A DNA stretch of 64,000 nucleotides from JALYZC01 sp963725645 (GTDB lineage: Bacteria; Actinomycetota; Thermoleophilia; Solirubrobacterales; Solirubrobacteraceae), in NCBI GenBank assembly GCA_963725645.1, contig CAVRZD010000006.1, positions 992,001 to 1,056,000 of the forward strand, written 5' to 3'. Both the position numbers and the translations under genes were made by a program. Position 1 is the first letter of the stretch; each line of letters begins with the position of its first letter. A model generated the notes under the pieces. It made no database searches. It was not told the DNA's origin and saw only the letters and a list, made by a program, of their open reading frames with translations. Shown piece after piece: positions 16,547 to 24,075 of the stretch.

Positions 16547-18388
16547 TTGGCAGTGAAGACTCGTCGCTTCGTCACGCTGGTGGCCGGGTTGGCCGCACTG
16601 ACGTTCGCGCTGCCCGCCGCCACGTCTTCGGCCAGCTTCCACGCCGTGGACGGCGTGCTCAACGTCGACACGAGCCGCGATGCGCTCGATGCGGACATCG
16701 CGAGCATCGGCGGCGTGCCCCACGTGGCCTGGCGCGAGACCACGGGGATCCTCGGCGGCCTGGTGTTCGTCAAGCGGTTCGACGGCACGAGCTGGGTGCC
16801 GGTGGGCGGGCCGCTCAACTTCGACCCGACGAAGGGCGCCAGCGTTCCCAAGCTCGCGAGCGTCGGCGGCGTCCCGTATGCAACGTGGGAGGAGGCCAGC
16901 GCGACCACGTTCCAGATCAGGGTGGCGCGGTTCAACGGCACGAGCTGGGAGGCGGTGGGGTCCTCGCTCAACTTCGACACCGCCCGGGCGGGCACCGAGC
17001 CGAGCATCGCGTCCGTCGGCGGCGTCCCGTACGTCGCCTGGGGCGAGTCCACGATGACGCTCAACCAGGAACAGGTGCACGTGAGACGGTTCAACGGCAG
17101 CACCTGGGACCTGGTCGGCGCCCCGCTCAACGTCGACACCACCAAGCAGGCCCTGGCGCCGCGCATCGCGGACATCGGGGGCGTCCCGTACGTGACCTGG
17201 TTCGAGGGCTCCTCGGGTCAACAGAAGGTGTACGTGCGGCGGCTGAACGGCGCGAACTGGGATCTCGTGGGAACCGGATCGCTCAACGTCGACGCCGCCA
17301 AGAACGCGGCTCGCCCGAGCATCGCGGCGATCGGGGGCGTCCCGTACGTGGCCTGGCGCGAGACCGACACGTTCGACCAGGTGCGAGTCAAGCGGTTCGA
17401 CGGCGCCAACTGGGTGGCGGTGGGAGACGTGCTCAACGTCGACCCCAACCGAAACGCCTTGTTCACCCCCGGGATCGCCGCCGTGGGGGGCGTCCCGTAC
17501 GTGACCTGGTCGGAGGCCGGAACGCCGACGACCCAGGTCCGCGTGAAGCGATTCGACGGCGCGAACTGGGTGTCGGTCGGCGGCGCCGCAAACCCCGATC
17601 CGACGCGCGCCGCCTTCGCGCCGAGCATCGCGGTCGTCGCGGGCTTCCCCTACGTCGCTTGGTCGGACACCGCGGGCGGCGACGGCAAGATCAGGGTGGC
17701 CCGCCAGCTTCCGCCGGGCTGCAGCGGCGGGTCGGTGGCTGTGGCTCACAACACGGCGACGCCCATCCCGCTCCGCTGCACCGACGCGAGCCTCCTGGCT
17801 CTCGCCGCCGGCCCCGCGCACGGGACGCTGTCGGCGATCAACCAGTTCACGGGGACCGTCACCTACACCCCCAGCCCGAACTACAGCGGCGCCGACAGCT
17901 TTGGCTTTACGGCGAGCGAGGGCCCGCTCGGGTCGGGCGTGGCCACGGTGGCCCTCACGGTGGCTCCCGCGCCGCCGCCCGCGATCGCCGCCGTCTCGCG
18001 GCTGCGGATCAGCCCGTTCAGGTTCCCCGCCGCCACGAAGGGCGCGAGCATCACGCGCACGCGCAAGCGCAAGACCGGCACCAACGTCAGCTACCGCGAC
18101 ACCCAGGCGGCCACCACGACGTTCACGGTGCTCCAACCCCGCCGCGGGATCAGGCGCGGGCGCAGTTGCGTCAAGCCCAAGCGCGGCCAGCGCGGCCGTC
18201 GCTGCACCCGCTACGTCGCGGTCGGCAAGTTCACCCACCGCGATCGAGCCGGCGCCAACAGCTTCCACTTCAGCGGGCGCGTGCGCGGCCGGAAGCTCGC
18301 GCCCGGCACCTACCGGCTCCAGGCGGTGCCGCGCTTCGCGGGACGCAACGGTCGCGCGATCTTCAACAGCTTCCGGATCGTGCGTTGA
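16547..18388 (+). CDS. Exported beta-propeller-like repeat protein with C-terminal Ig-like domains
   Basis: 613 residues. A signal peptide (LVAGLAALTFALPAATSSA) leads seven tandem units of ~53 residues (residues ~32-385). Each has V-x-R-F-(D/N)-G-x-x-W, then L-N-x-D, then GGVPYVxW, consistent with a seven-bladed propeller; the last unit is degenerate (AGFPYVAW). A cadherin/Big-like segment follows (GTLSAINQFTGTVTYTPSP), then a basic C-terminal domain (LRISPFRFPAATKG) and a Cys-bearing loop ending FRIVR. It is probably secreted or wall-associated; the ligand is unknown. Start TTG 16547 or GTG 16553; a GGGGGAAG stretch lies upstream of both. Confidence 0.7.
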   Translation: MAVKTRRFVTLVAGLAALTFALPAATSSASFHAVDGVLNVDTSRDALDADIASIGGVPHVAWRETTGILGGLVFVKRFDGTSWVPVGGPLNFDPTKGASVPKLASVGGVPYATWEEASATTFQIRVARFNGTSWEAVGSSLNFDTARAGTEPSIASVGGVPYVAWGESTMTLNQEQVHVRRFNGSTWDLVGAPLNVDTTKQALAPRIADIGGVPYVTWFEGSSGQQKVYVRRLNGANWDLVGTGSLNVDAAKNAARPSIAAIGGVPYVAWRETDTFDQVRVKRFDGANWVAVGDVLNVDPNRNALFTPGIAAVGGVPYVTWSEAGTPTTQVRVKRFDGANWVSVGGAANPDPTRAAFAPSIAVVAGFPYVAWSDTAGGDGKIRVARQLPPGCSGGSVAVAHNTATPIPLRCTDASLLALAAGPAHGTLSAINQFTGTVTYTPSPNYSGADSFGFTASEGPLGSGVATVALTVAPAPPPAIAAVSRLRISPFRFPAATKGASITRTRKRKTGTNVSYRDTQAATTTFTVLQPRRGIRRGRSCVKPKRGQRGRRCTRYVAVGKFTHRDRAGANSFHFSGRVRGRKLAPGTYRLQAVPRFAGRNGRAIFNSFRIVR

Positions 18389-18402
18389 GGCCGCGCCGGC
18401 CT

Positions 18403-18510
18403 TCGGGGGCCGCAAACAGCGGGCCCCCGACGGCTCGGTGACCGGGCCGGCTGCGCCGCCCTCCCGGCCTCACAGCTTCGGGCCTGCAAACAGCAGGCCC
18501 TCCGCTGTTC
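18403..18510 (-). repeat. Stem-loop repeat array, copy 1 (shares modules with 44821-44985)
   Basis: Two perfect hairpins flank a third imperfect one: TCGGGGGCC with GGCCCCCGA (18403-18430, 9-bp stem), and GGGCCTGC with GCAGGCCC around AAACA (18480-18500, 8-bp stem). Between them on the minus strand is GGAGGGCGGCGCAGCC, then GGCCCGGTCAC. The minus strand matches the array at 44821 over hairpin 1, spacer, hairpin 2 and the GGTCAC tail. It fills the gap between convergent genes, where it could act as a bidirectional terminator; REP-like dispersal is the alternative. Confidence 0.7.
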
Positions 18511-18517
18511 GGCCACG

Positions 18518-18973
18518 TCACGAGCGGACGATGACCAGCGTCCGCTTGGGTCCGTGGACGACCATCGCGTGCTGTCCGACCTTGACGTCCGACAGCTTGC
18601 CGGGCTTGCGCTTGATCCGGACGACCGCGTTCGACGGGATGTCGAGCGTGATCGTCTTGTAGGTCGCCCTCTTCGTGCCCTCCCTGAGGGTCAGCGAGCT
18701 GCCGTCGACCTTCTCGACGAAGCCGCGGTCGACGGTCACGTTGACGAACGTGCCGTCCTTGGCCGCGACCACGAGATCCGCGTGCACCGCCCGGCGCAGA
18801 CGCTGCAACGGGCCGCGCCGGTGGCCGCTCGGGCCGGCCTGCCTGGGCTTCGCCGCCGCCGCGGAGCTCGCGGAGGGCGACGACGCGGCGTCGCCCACGT
18901 ACGCGCCGACCGCGCCCAGCGCGGCGCACGCGCCGACGACTCCGCCGACCTTGGCGATCTTGCGTGCTGTCAT
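18518..18973 (-). CDS. Exported protein, DUF5666-like, function unknown
   Basis: 151 residues. An N-terminal signal or anchor (KVGGVVGACAALGAVGAYVG) is followed by a Ser/Ala linker and a small beta-rich domain (LVVAAKDGTFVNVTVDRGFV, ITLDIPSNAVVRIKRK, VGQHAMVVHGPKRTLVIV). The strand pattern and the V-x-V-G-Q-x-A element resemble DUF5666/OB-like domains found in exported actinobacterial proteins, but this is a weak match by eye. A Shine-Dalgarno-like AGGAAGAGG lies just upstream of ATG 18973. Its stop abuts the stem-loop array. It converges on the propeller gene and diverges from the nitroreductase-like gene. Confidence 0.6.
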   Translation of the reverse strand: MTARKIAKVGGVVGACAALGAVGAYVGDAASSPSASSAAAAKPRQAGPSGHRRGPLQRLRRAVHADLVVAAKDGTFVNVTVDRGFVEKVDGSSLTLREGTKRATYKTITLDIPSNAVVRIKRKPGKLSDVKVGQHAMVVHGPKRTLVIVRS

Positions 18974-19035
18974 GGATTACCTCTTCCTGAATCCGTGACG
19001 AGCGCGGGGAGGGTCTCGTCCTTGATGGGAGCCCT

Positions 19036-19461
19036 ATGCTCGGCCGCGAGGCTAAGAATCCGCTGATGCCCGGTGAAGAACTGCTGAAGAACGTGCCGCC
19101 GCTCGACTCGGCCGTGGCCCAGGAGTCCTACTGCTACGTGACCACGACCGGGCGCGTCAGCGGCGCGCCGCGGGAGATCGAGATCTGGTTCGGCCTCGTC
19201 GGCGCGACCGTCTACCTGCTGTCGGGCGGCGGCGACCGTTCCAACTGGGTACGCAACCTGCGGCGCGATCCGGCCGTCACCGTGCGCATCGGCGGCACCA
19301 CCTGGCGGGGCCGCGCGCGAATCGTGCAGGATGCCGGCGAGGACGAGCGCGCTCGGACGCTGCTCGTCGACAAGTACGCCCCCGGATACAGCGGCGACCT
19401 CGACGGCTGGCGGCGGCGCTCGCTGCCGGTGGCGATCGATCTGGAGGCAAGCGATGGCTGA
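19036..19461 (+). CDS. DDN-like nitroreductase/F420-dependent oxidoreductase family protein
   Basis: 141 residues of the flavin/deazaflavin-binding split-barrel (DDN) type. Features: YVTTTGRVSGAPREIEIWFG (first strands), VYLLSGGGDRSNWVRNLRRDP with the conserved SNWVRNLR element, then VTVRIGGTTWRGRARIV. The family includes F420H2-dependent nitro- and quinone reductases; the cofactor is not proven by the sequence. Start ATG 19036 has GGGAG 4 bases upstream; ATG 19066 is an alternative. The next gene (SDR) starts 8 bases before this stop, so the two are probably coupled and may serve one redox step. Confidence 0.75.
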   Translation: MLGREAKNPLMPGEELLKNVPPLDSAVAQESYCYVTTTGRVSGAPREIEIWFGLVGATVYLLSGGGDRSNWVRNLRRDPAVTVRIGGTTWRGRARIVQDAGEDERARTLLVDKYAPGYSGDLDGWRRRSLPVAIDLEASDG

Positions 19462-20317
19462 GGGCGGACGGGGTACGGTCGTGGTGACGGGCGCCTCGAC
19501 GGGGATCGGCCGGGCGTGCGCGCTGCACCTGGCGGCGCGCGGCTTCGACGTGCTCGCCGGGGTGCGCAGGGACGAGGACGGCGACCGGCTGCGCGAGGCG
19601 GCCGGCTCGAACGGGGGCCTGACCCCGGTGCGCCTGGACGTGACCGACGCGGACTCGGTGCGGGCGGCGGCGGACGTGGTCGAGGAGCGCACGGGGGAGG
19701 GCGGGCTGGCCGGGCTGGTCAACAACGCCGGCATCGCCCTCGGGGGCCCGCTCGAGTACCTGCCCATCGACGACGTGCGCCGTCAGATCGAGGTCAACTT
19801 CATCGGCCAGGTCGCGGTCACCCAGGCGATGCTCGGCCAGCTGCGGAGGGCCCAGGGTCGGATCGTGAACATGGGTTCGATCGGAGGACTCTCGCCGCCG
19901 CCGTTCGCGGCCCCGTATGCGGCCTCGAAGGCGGCGCTCCGCGCCACGTCGGAATCGTTGCGGCGCGAGCTGCGCCCGTGGGGTATCTGGGTGGCGACCG
20001 TCCAGCCCGGCGCCATCGTCACGCCGATGTGGGGGAAGGGCGCCGCCGACGCCGAGGACATCCGTCAGCGACTCCCCGAGGGCGCCGCGGAGCTCTACGG
20101 CAGCGTGCTCAAGAACATCGGCCCGACGACGGAGAAGATGGGGGCGTCCGGTATGCCACCCGAGCGTGTCGCGCGCGTCGTGGAGCACGCGCTCACCGCC
20201 CGCCGGCCGCGCCGCAGCTACGTCGTCGGCCGGGACGCCAAGATGCAGATCGCGCTGGATCGCATCCTCCCGACGCGCGCCTTCGACGGGCTGGTGCGGC
20301 GCTTCATGGGCATCTAG
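19454..20317 (+). CDS. SDR-family oxidoreductase
   Basis: 287 residues. Cofactor motif VVTGASTGIGRA near the N-terminus, LVNNAGIALGG, MGSIGGLSPPP and catalytic PYAASKAAL are intact, followed by VQPGAIVTPMWG. This is a classical SDR of the type acting on ketones or retinoid/steroid-like substrates. ATG 19454 overlaps the upstream nitroreductase-like gene by 8 bases. The C-terminal sequence LPTRAFDGLVRRFMGI is typical of this subgroup. Confidence 0.88.
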   Translation: MAEGGRGTVVVTGASTGIGRACALHLAARGFDVLAGVRRDEDGDRLREAAGSNGGLTPVRLDVTDADSVRAAADVVEERTGEGGLAGLVNNAGIALGGPLEYLPIDDVRRQIEVNFIGQVAVTQAMLGQLRRAQGRIVNMGSIGGLSPPPFAAPYAASKAALRATSESLRRELRPWGIWVATVQPGAIVTPMWGKGAADAEDIRQRLPEGAAELYGSVLKNIGPTTEKMGASGMPPERVARVVEHALTARRPRRSYVVGRDAKMQIALDRILPTRAFDGLVRRFMGI

Positions 20318-20327
20318 CGCCGCGGCC

Positions 20328-20333
20328 TACCAT
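20328..20333 (+). promoter_or_regulatory. Leaderless-type -10 box TACCAT
   Basis: TACCAT stands 6 bases before ATG 20340 of the DUF5519 gene. Confidence 0.5.
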
Positions 20334-20339
20334 CGAGGT

Positions 20340-20705
20340 ATGACGGTTAGCGCCAACGACGTCGAGGCACTGGGAGCCGGCGAGGCGATCGCCCGCGAGG
20401 TGGCCGGGTGGCCCGGCGTGACCTCGGCGCCGCACCGCTTCGGCGGGGTGGAGTTCCGTCTCGGCCTCCGCGAGCTCGGCCACCTGCACGGCGACGGGCT
20501 CGCCGACATCCCGTTCACCCGCGCGCGGCGCGACGAGCTGATCGCCGACGGCCGCGTGCGCGAGCACCGCTGGGTGCCGAACAGCGGCTGGGCCAGCCGC
20601 GACATCCGCACGCCCGAGGACGCGCTCGACGTGATCGCCCTCCTCCGCGCGCAATACGACCACGCCGCCGAGGCGCAGGCGCGCCGTGCCGGTGCGGAGG
20701 GATGA
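20340..20705 (+). CDS. Luciferase-domain / DUF5519 family protein
   Basis: 121 residues. The family core is readable as ELGHLHGDGLADIPFTRARRDEL and NSGWASRDIRTPEDALDVIALL. Proteins of this family are often labelled luciferase-domain from distant similarity to the dinoflagellate enzyme, but no function is established. The conserved GHLHGDG His residues are present. ATG 20340 is supported by a TACCAT box 6 bases upstream. The tandem DUF427 gene begins 5 bases after the stop, suggesting co-expression. Confidence 0.75.
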   Translation: MTVSANDVEALGAGEAIAREVAGWPGVTSAPHRFGGVEFRLGLRELGHLHGDGLADIPFTRARRDELIADGRVREHRWVPNSGWASRDIRTPEDALDVIALLRAQYDHAAEAQARRAGAEG

Positions 20706-20709
20706 CGCC

Positions 20710-21546
20710 GTGTCGCTGACGATGGGCACCTCGCCGTTCGGCCACGCGCCGGGCGGGTCGTTCAACGTCGACGTGCCGGGCCGCGAACGGCTCCTGTACA
20801 TCGAGGACTCGCCCCGCCGCGTCCGCGGCTACCTCGACGGCGAGCTGGTGGTCGACTCGCGCCGCGTCAGGCTGCTGCACGAGTACGGGCACCTGCCGGT
20901 CTGGTACTTCCCGCTCGAGGACGTGCGTCAGGAGCTGCTGGAGCCGACCGACCACGGCACCCACTGCCCAAAGAAGGGCGACGCGAGCTACCACTCGGTG
21001 CGGGTCGGCAACCACGTGGCGGAGAACGCCGTCTGGCACTACCCCGAGCCGATCGAGGGAGCGGGGGCGATCGCCGGCCACGTGGCCTTCTACTTCGACG
21101 CCCTGGACCGCTGGCTGGAGGAGGGCGAGGAGGTCTTCGTCCACCCGCGCGACCCCTACCACCGCGTGGACGTGCTCCCGACGTCGCGCGCCGTGCGCGT
21201 CTCGCTGGACGGCGAGCTCCTCGCCGAGTCCACGCGGACGCGGGTGCTGTTCGAGACGGGCCTGCTGCCGCGGTACTACGTCCCGCTCGAGGACGTGCGC
21301 GCGGAGCTGACCCCGAACGACGTGACCACGGGCTGCCCGTACAAGGGCGAGGCCTCCTACCACGACGCCGCCGGGGAGCCGGCGCTGGCATGGGAGTACC
21401 GCGAGCCGATTCCGGTGGTCGCCGACCTGGCCGGCCACGCGTGCTTCTTCGGCGAGCGTGTCGACATCGAGGTCGACGGCGAGCGCCAGGAGTGGCCGCC
21501 GACGCCCTGGTCCGGCACCGACTGGATCGAACGCGCGCGGGCCTGA
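20710..21546 (+). CDS. Tandem DUF427-domain protein
   Basis: 278 residues with two DUF427 domains in a row. Each has the same order of elements: YLDGELVVDSRRVRLLHE with WYFPLEDVRQELLEP, HCPKKGDASYHSV and YPEP in the first; VSLDGELLAESTRTRVLFE with YYVPLEDVRAELTP, CPYKGEASYHD and YREP in the second. The conserved C-P-x-K-G-x-A-S-Y core is intact in both. DUF427 function is unknown. GTG 20710 is used; ATG 20722 is possible. It probably forms an operon with the DUF5519 gene. Confidence 0.8.
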   Translation: MSLTMGTSPFGHAPGGSFNVDVPGRERLLYIEDSPRRVRGYLDGELVVDSRRVRLLHEYGHLPVWYFPLEDVRQELLEPTDHGTHCPKKGDASYHSVRVGNHVAENAVWHYPEPIEGAGAIAGHVAFYFDALDRWLEEGEEVFVHPRDPYHRVDVLPTSRAVRVSLDGELLAESTRTRVLFETGLLPRYYVPLEDVRAELTPNDVTTGCPYKGEASYHDAAGEPALAWEYREPIPVVADLAGHACFFGERVDIEVDGERQEWPPTPWSGTDWIERARA

Positions 21547-21557
21547 GCCGCCCCGGC

Positions 21558-21563
21558 TATCCT
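21558..21563 (+). promoter_or_regulatory. Leaderless-type -10 box TATCCT
   Basis: TATCCT stands 8 bases before ATG 21572 (5 before an in-frame GTG) of the hemolysin III gene. Confidence 0.5.
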
Positions 21564-21571
21564 GCGTCGTG

Positions 21572-22234
21572 ATGGCTACGGCGCTGACGACGGGGGGGAT
21601 CAAGCCGCGCCTGCGCGGGGTCTCCCACCAGTGGGCCTTCTTCGTCTCGGTGGCGACGGGGGTCGCCCTCGTGCTCGCCGCGCCGAACGGGCGGGCGACC
21701 GCGGCCGTCGCGATCTACGCCATCAGCGTCGCGGGACTGTTCGGCGCCAGCGCGCTCTATCACCGCATCAACTGGTCGACCGTGGCCGCCCGCCGCTGGA
21801 TGCGCCGGCTCGACCACTCGATGATCTTCCTGCTGATCGCCGGCACCTACACGCCGTTCGCGGTGCTCGCGCTCAACGGCTCGCTGGCGACCGCGATCCT
21901 GATCGTCGTGTGGGCCGCGGCCCTCGGGGGGATCGTGCTCAAGCTCGTCTGGATCGACGCCCCGAAGTGGCTGGTCGCGCTGATCTACGTCGCCATCGGC
22001 TGGGTCGCGCTGGCGGCGTTCCCGCAGCTGCTGGAGAAGCTGGGCGTGACCGCCACGGCGATGGTGGCCGTGGGCGGGCTGTTCTATACGGTCGGCGCGC
22101 TCGTCTATGCCCGCAAGCGGCCGGACCCGTCGCCGACCGTCTTCGGCTACCACGAGATCTTCCACGCGCTCGTGATCCTCGCCGCCGCGCTCCAGTACGC
22201 CGTCATCGCCTTCTGGGTCCTGCCGGGAAGCTGA
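21572..22234 (+). CDS. Hemolysin III / TrhA family membrane protein
   Basis: 220 residues with seven hydrophobic segments, the PAQR-like topology of hemolysin III. Family motifs: PRLRGVSHQWAFFVSV, GASALYHRINW and MRRLDHSMIFLLIAGTYTPF, and FGYHEIFHALVILAA near the C-terminus; the Ser, Asp and His residues that bind zinc in PAQR proteins are present. Despite the name, these proteins are linked to membrane homeostasis rather than haemolysis in most bacteria. A TATCCT box precedes the start. Confidence 0.88.
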   Translation: MATALTTGGIKPRLRGVSHQWAFFVSVATGVALVLAAPNGRATAAVAIYAISVAGLFGASALYHRINWSTVAARRWMRRLDHSMIFLLIAGTYTPFAVLALNGSLATAILIVVWAAALGGIVLKLVWIDAPKWLVALIYVAIGWVALAAFPQLLEKLGVTATAMVAVGGLFYTVGALVYARKRPDPSPTVFGYHEIFHALVILAAALQYAVIAFWVLPGS

Positions 22235-22286
22235 CGGGCCTCCCGGGCGTCCGTCAGTAACAGACGGAACCCCCGCGAGACGGAGT

Positions 22287-22292
22287 TACCCT
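22287..22292 (+). promoter_or_regulatory. Leaderless-type -10 box TACCCT
   Basis: TACCCT stands 6 bases before ATG 22299 and favours that start over the in-frame GTG that immediately follows the box. Confidence 0.55.
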
Positions 22293-22298
22293 GTGGTC

Positions 22299-22766
22299 AT
22301 GCGCACGCAGTTGATGGCGGCCGCCGCCCTGGCCGGCGGGGTGGCCGCCGCGTTGGGCGTCTCCGCCTGCGGCTCCTCGAGCGGCAGTGACAAGGGCGCG
22401 TCGTCGGCCGTCGTCTCGACGCCGACGATGACCACCGCGACCACTCCGGCGTCGCCGCCCAAGCCGACGACGATCGAGGTCAAGGTCGGCGGGACGACGG
22501 TCACGATCCGGCTGTCGAAGCTCGGCTTCAACTACTGCCGCGCCAACCCGCGAACCTGCGCGGCGGTCACGTCGAGCCAGCTCAAGTTCCTCACCCAGAA
22601 CCAGCGCAACGCCGTGAAGGCCGCCCAGAAGCAGGTGAAGGCGGACGAGGAGGCCGCGGCCGCCGCGGCTAGCCAGCCGGCCCCGGAGCCGGCACCCGCC
22701 CCGCAGCCCGCTCCGGCACCCGAGCCGCCCCCGTCGGACGGCGGCGGCGGGACCACGACCGGGTAG
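22299..22766 (+). CDS. Small lipoprotein of unknown function
   Basis: 155 residues. The signal ends in a good lipobox (LGVSACGSSS), so the protein is probably lipid-anchored. A Ser/Thr linker leads to a short domain (TIEVKVGGTTVTIRLSKLGF, then two Cys in NYCRANPRTCAAV that could form a disulfide), a helical stretch rich in Lys/Glu/Ala, and a proline-rich tail. No family recognised. ATG 22299 chosen from the TACCCT box 6 bases upstream. Its last 98 bases overlap the end of the opposite-strand membrane protein gene, an unusual antisense overlap. Confidence 0.65.
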   Translation: MRTQLMAAAALAGGVAAALGVSACGSSSGSDKGASSAVVSTPTMTTATTPASPPKPTTIEVKVGGTTVTIRLSKLGFNYCRANPRTCAAVTSSQLKFLTQNQRNAVKAAQKQVKADEEAAAAAASQPAPEPAPAPQPAPAPEPPPSDGGGGTTTG

Positions 22767-24012
22767 CATCGAGCGCGAGTAGCGCGAGCGTCGGGCCCCA
22801 CACGATCGCCGTCGTCGCGCCGGCGGGGAGGATGCGGTCGGGCGGCATCGCCAGGTACAGGACCGGCGCCGTCGCACAGGCCCACAGCAGCGCGGGCACC
22901 GGGGCCACGCACAGAAGCGGCAGCACCCACAGCAGGTACCACGGGAGCACGGTGTGGCTGGCCAACAGCGCGCCGCCGAGCACCAGCGCGGTGAGGCGGC
23001 ATGCGCCGACGAGGTCGCGCGGCGGCTGCGCCGCCGCCCACGCCACCGCGGCGGCCAGGAGCACGAGCAGCAGGGCCAGCGCCGGCGTCCGGCCGACGCC
23101 GGCGGCCAGCAGCCAGGTGTACGGCCCGGCGCCGAAGCGCTGGTCGACGAAGGCGGAGACCGACCCGAGCGTGTGCGTGCCCGCGCCGAGGTAGGGGAGA
23201 TAGAGCGCGGTGGCGGCGGCCGCAGCGGCGAGCAGGAACCGGCTCCCGAGCCGCCGGGCGAGGAACGGCGCCGCGAGCAGCGGGACGACCTTGGCCAGCG
23301 CCGCCACGCCGAGCGCGACGCCCGCCGCCACGCGCCGCCGGGCGTCCCACAGCAACAGCGTCGCGAGCAGTGCCGCGACCATGATCGGGTCCGGGTGCGC
23401 GCTGCCGGCGATCTCGACGATCGCGAGGGGATGCCATGCGTAGAGCACGACCCGCCCGCGCGAGACGCGCGCGCGGGCGAGGAGGACGAGCAGGAGTGCG
23501 ACGGCCGCGACCTCGAGCGCCAGTATCGAGAGCTTCCAGGGCGTGATGCCGTCGCCCGCCACCTCGTGCGCGGCCAGGAACACGACCTCGTTCGCGGGCG
23601 GGTAGAGCGTCCGGGTGTGCGGCCGGTTGACCCGCGTGAACACCCTCCAATCGCGGAGGTGCACGAGCCGCCGATCCGCCGGCACGTGGCTGTAGGGGTT
23701 GATGCCGGCCGCCTGCACGCGACCGTCCCACACGAACCGGTAGGCGTCGTCGGACAACGTGGGCGCGGCGGGCACCAGGACCGCGCGGGCGGCCACGGCC
23801 ACGACCAGCACGATGACGACGTCGCGGCGGCGCGCGCGGCGCCACAGCAGCGCCGCCGCCAGCCCGCACACCACGACCATCGCGAGCGCGGCGGTGACGT
23901 AGGGCGCGCGGGGATCGACGAGGTCGGTCAGCCCGTGCAGCGGCCACGCGAGCGCCACCAGCGCGACGCCGAGCACCGCCACCGCGGTCGTGCGCCACGC
24001 GTCGCGGGACAT
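22669..24012 (-). CDS. Glycosyltransferase 87-like (DUF2029) polyprenol-sugar membrane transferase
   Basis: 447 residues with ~10 membrane helices. The first periplasmic loop carries TLSDDAYRFVWDGRVQAAGIN, a D-D-x-x-R-x-x-x-D-G element expected of GT-C fold mannosyl/arabinosyltransferases of the GT87 group, followed by NPYSHVPAD and LYPPANEVVF. Later motifs WHPLAIVEIAGSAHPD and LPWYLLWVLPLL also fit. It would transfer sugars from a polyprenyl phosphate donor outside the membrane. Start ATG 24012. The last ~30 codons (polar, Pro/Arg-rich) overlap the convergent lipoprotein gene. Confidence 0.75.
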   Translation of the reverse strand: MSRDAWRTTAVAVLGVALVALAWPLHGLTDLVDPRAPYVTAALAMVVVCGLAAALLWRRARRRDVVIVLVVAVAARAVLVPAAPTLSDDAYRFVWDGRVQAAGINPYSHVPADRRLVHLRDWRVFTRVNRPHTRTLYPPANEVVFLAAHEVAGDGITPWKLSILALEVAAVALLLVLLARARVSRGRVVLYAWHPLAIVEIAGSAHPDPIMVAALLATLLLWDARRRVAAGVALGVAALAKVVPLLAAPFLARRLGSRFLLAAAAAATALYLPYLGAGTHTLGSVSAFVDQRFGAGPYTWLLAAGVGRTPALALLLVLLAAAVAWAAAQPPRDLVGACRLTALVLGGALLASHTVLPWYLLWVLPLLCVAPVPALLWACATAPVLYLAMPPDRILPAGATTAIVWGPTLALLALDATRSWSRRRRPTGAARVPERAAGRVPAPGPAG

Positions 24013-24063
24013 ACGAGGATGGTCACACACGCCGCGCATCTGTAACAACGGAGGCGCCGGGAG

Positions 24064-24069
24064 TACCCT
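24064..24069 (+). promoter_or_regulatory. Leaderless-type -10 box TACCCT
   Basis: TACCCT stands 6 bases before ATG 24076, at the head of the DoxX / AhpD-like / radical SAM operon. Confidence 0.55.
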
Positions 24070-24075
24070 CGCTCC

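Noticed and set aside
16640..17690. DNA-level tandem repeat in the propeller gene
   Set aside because: Units are similar in protein but diverged in DNA, so this is an old domain repeat rather than a current tandem repeat.
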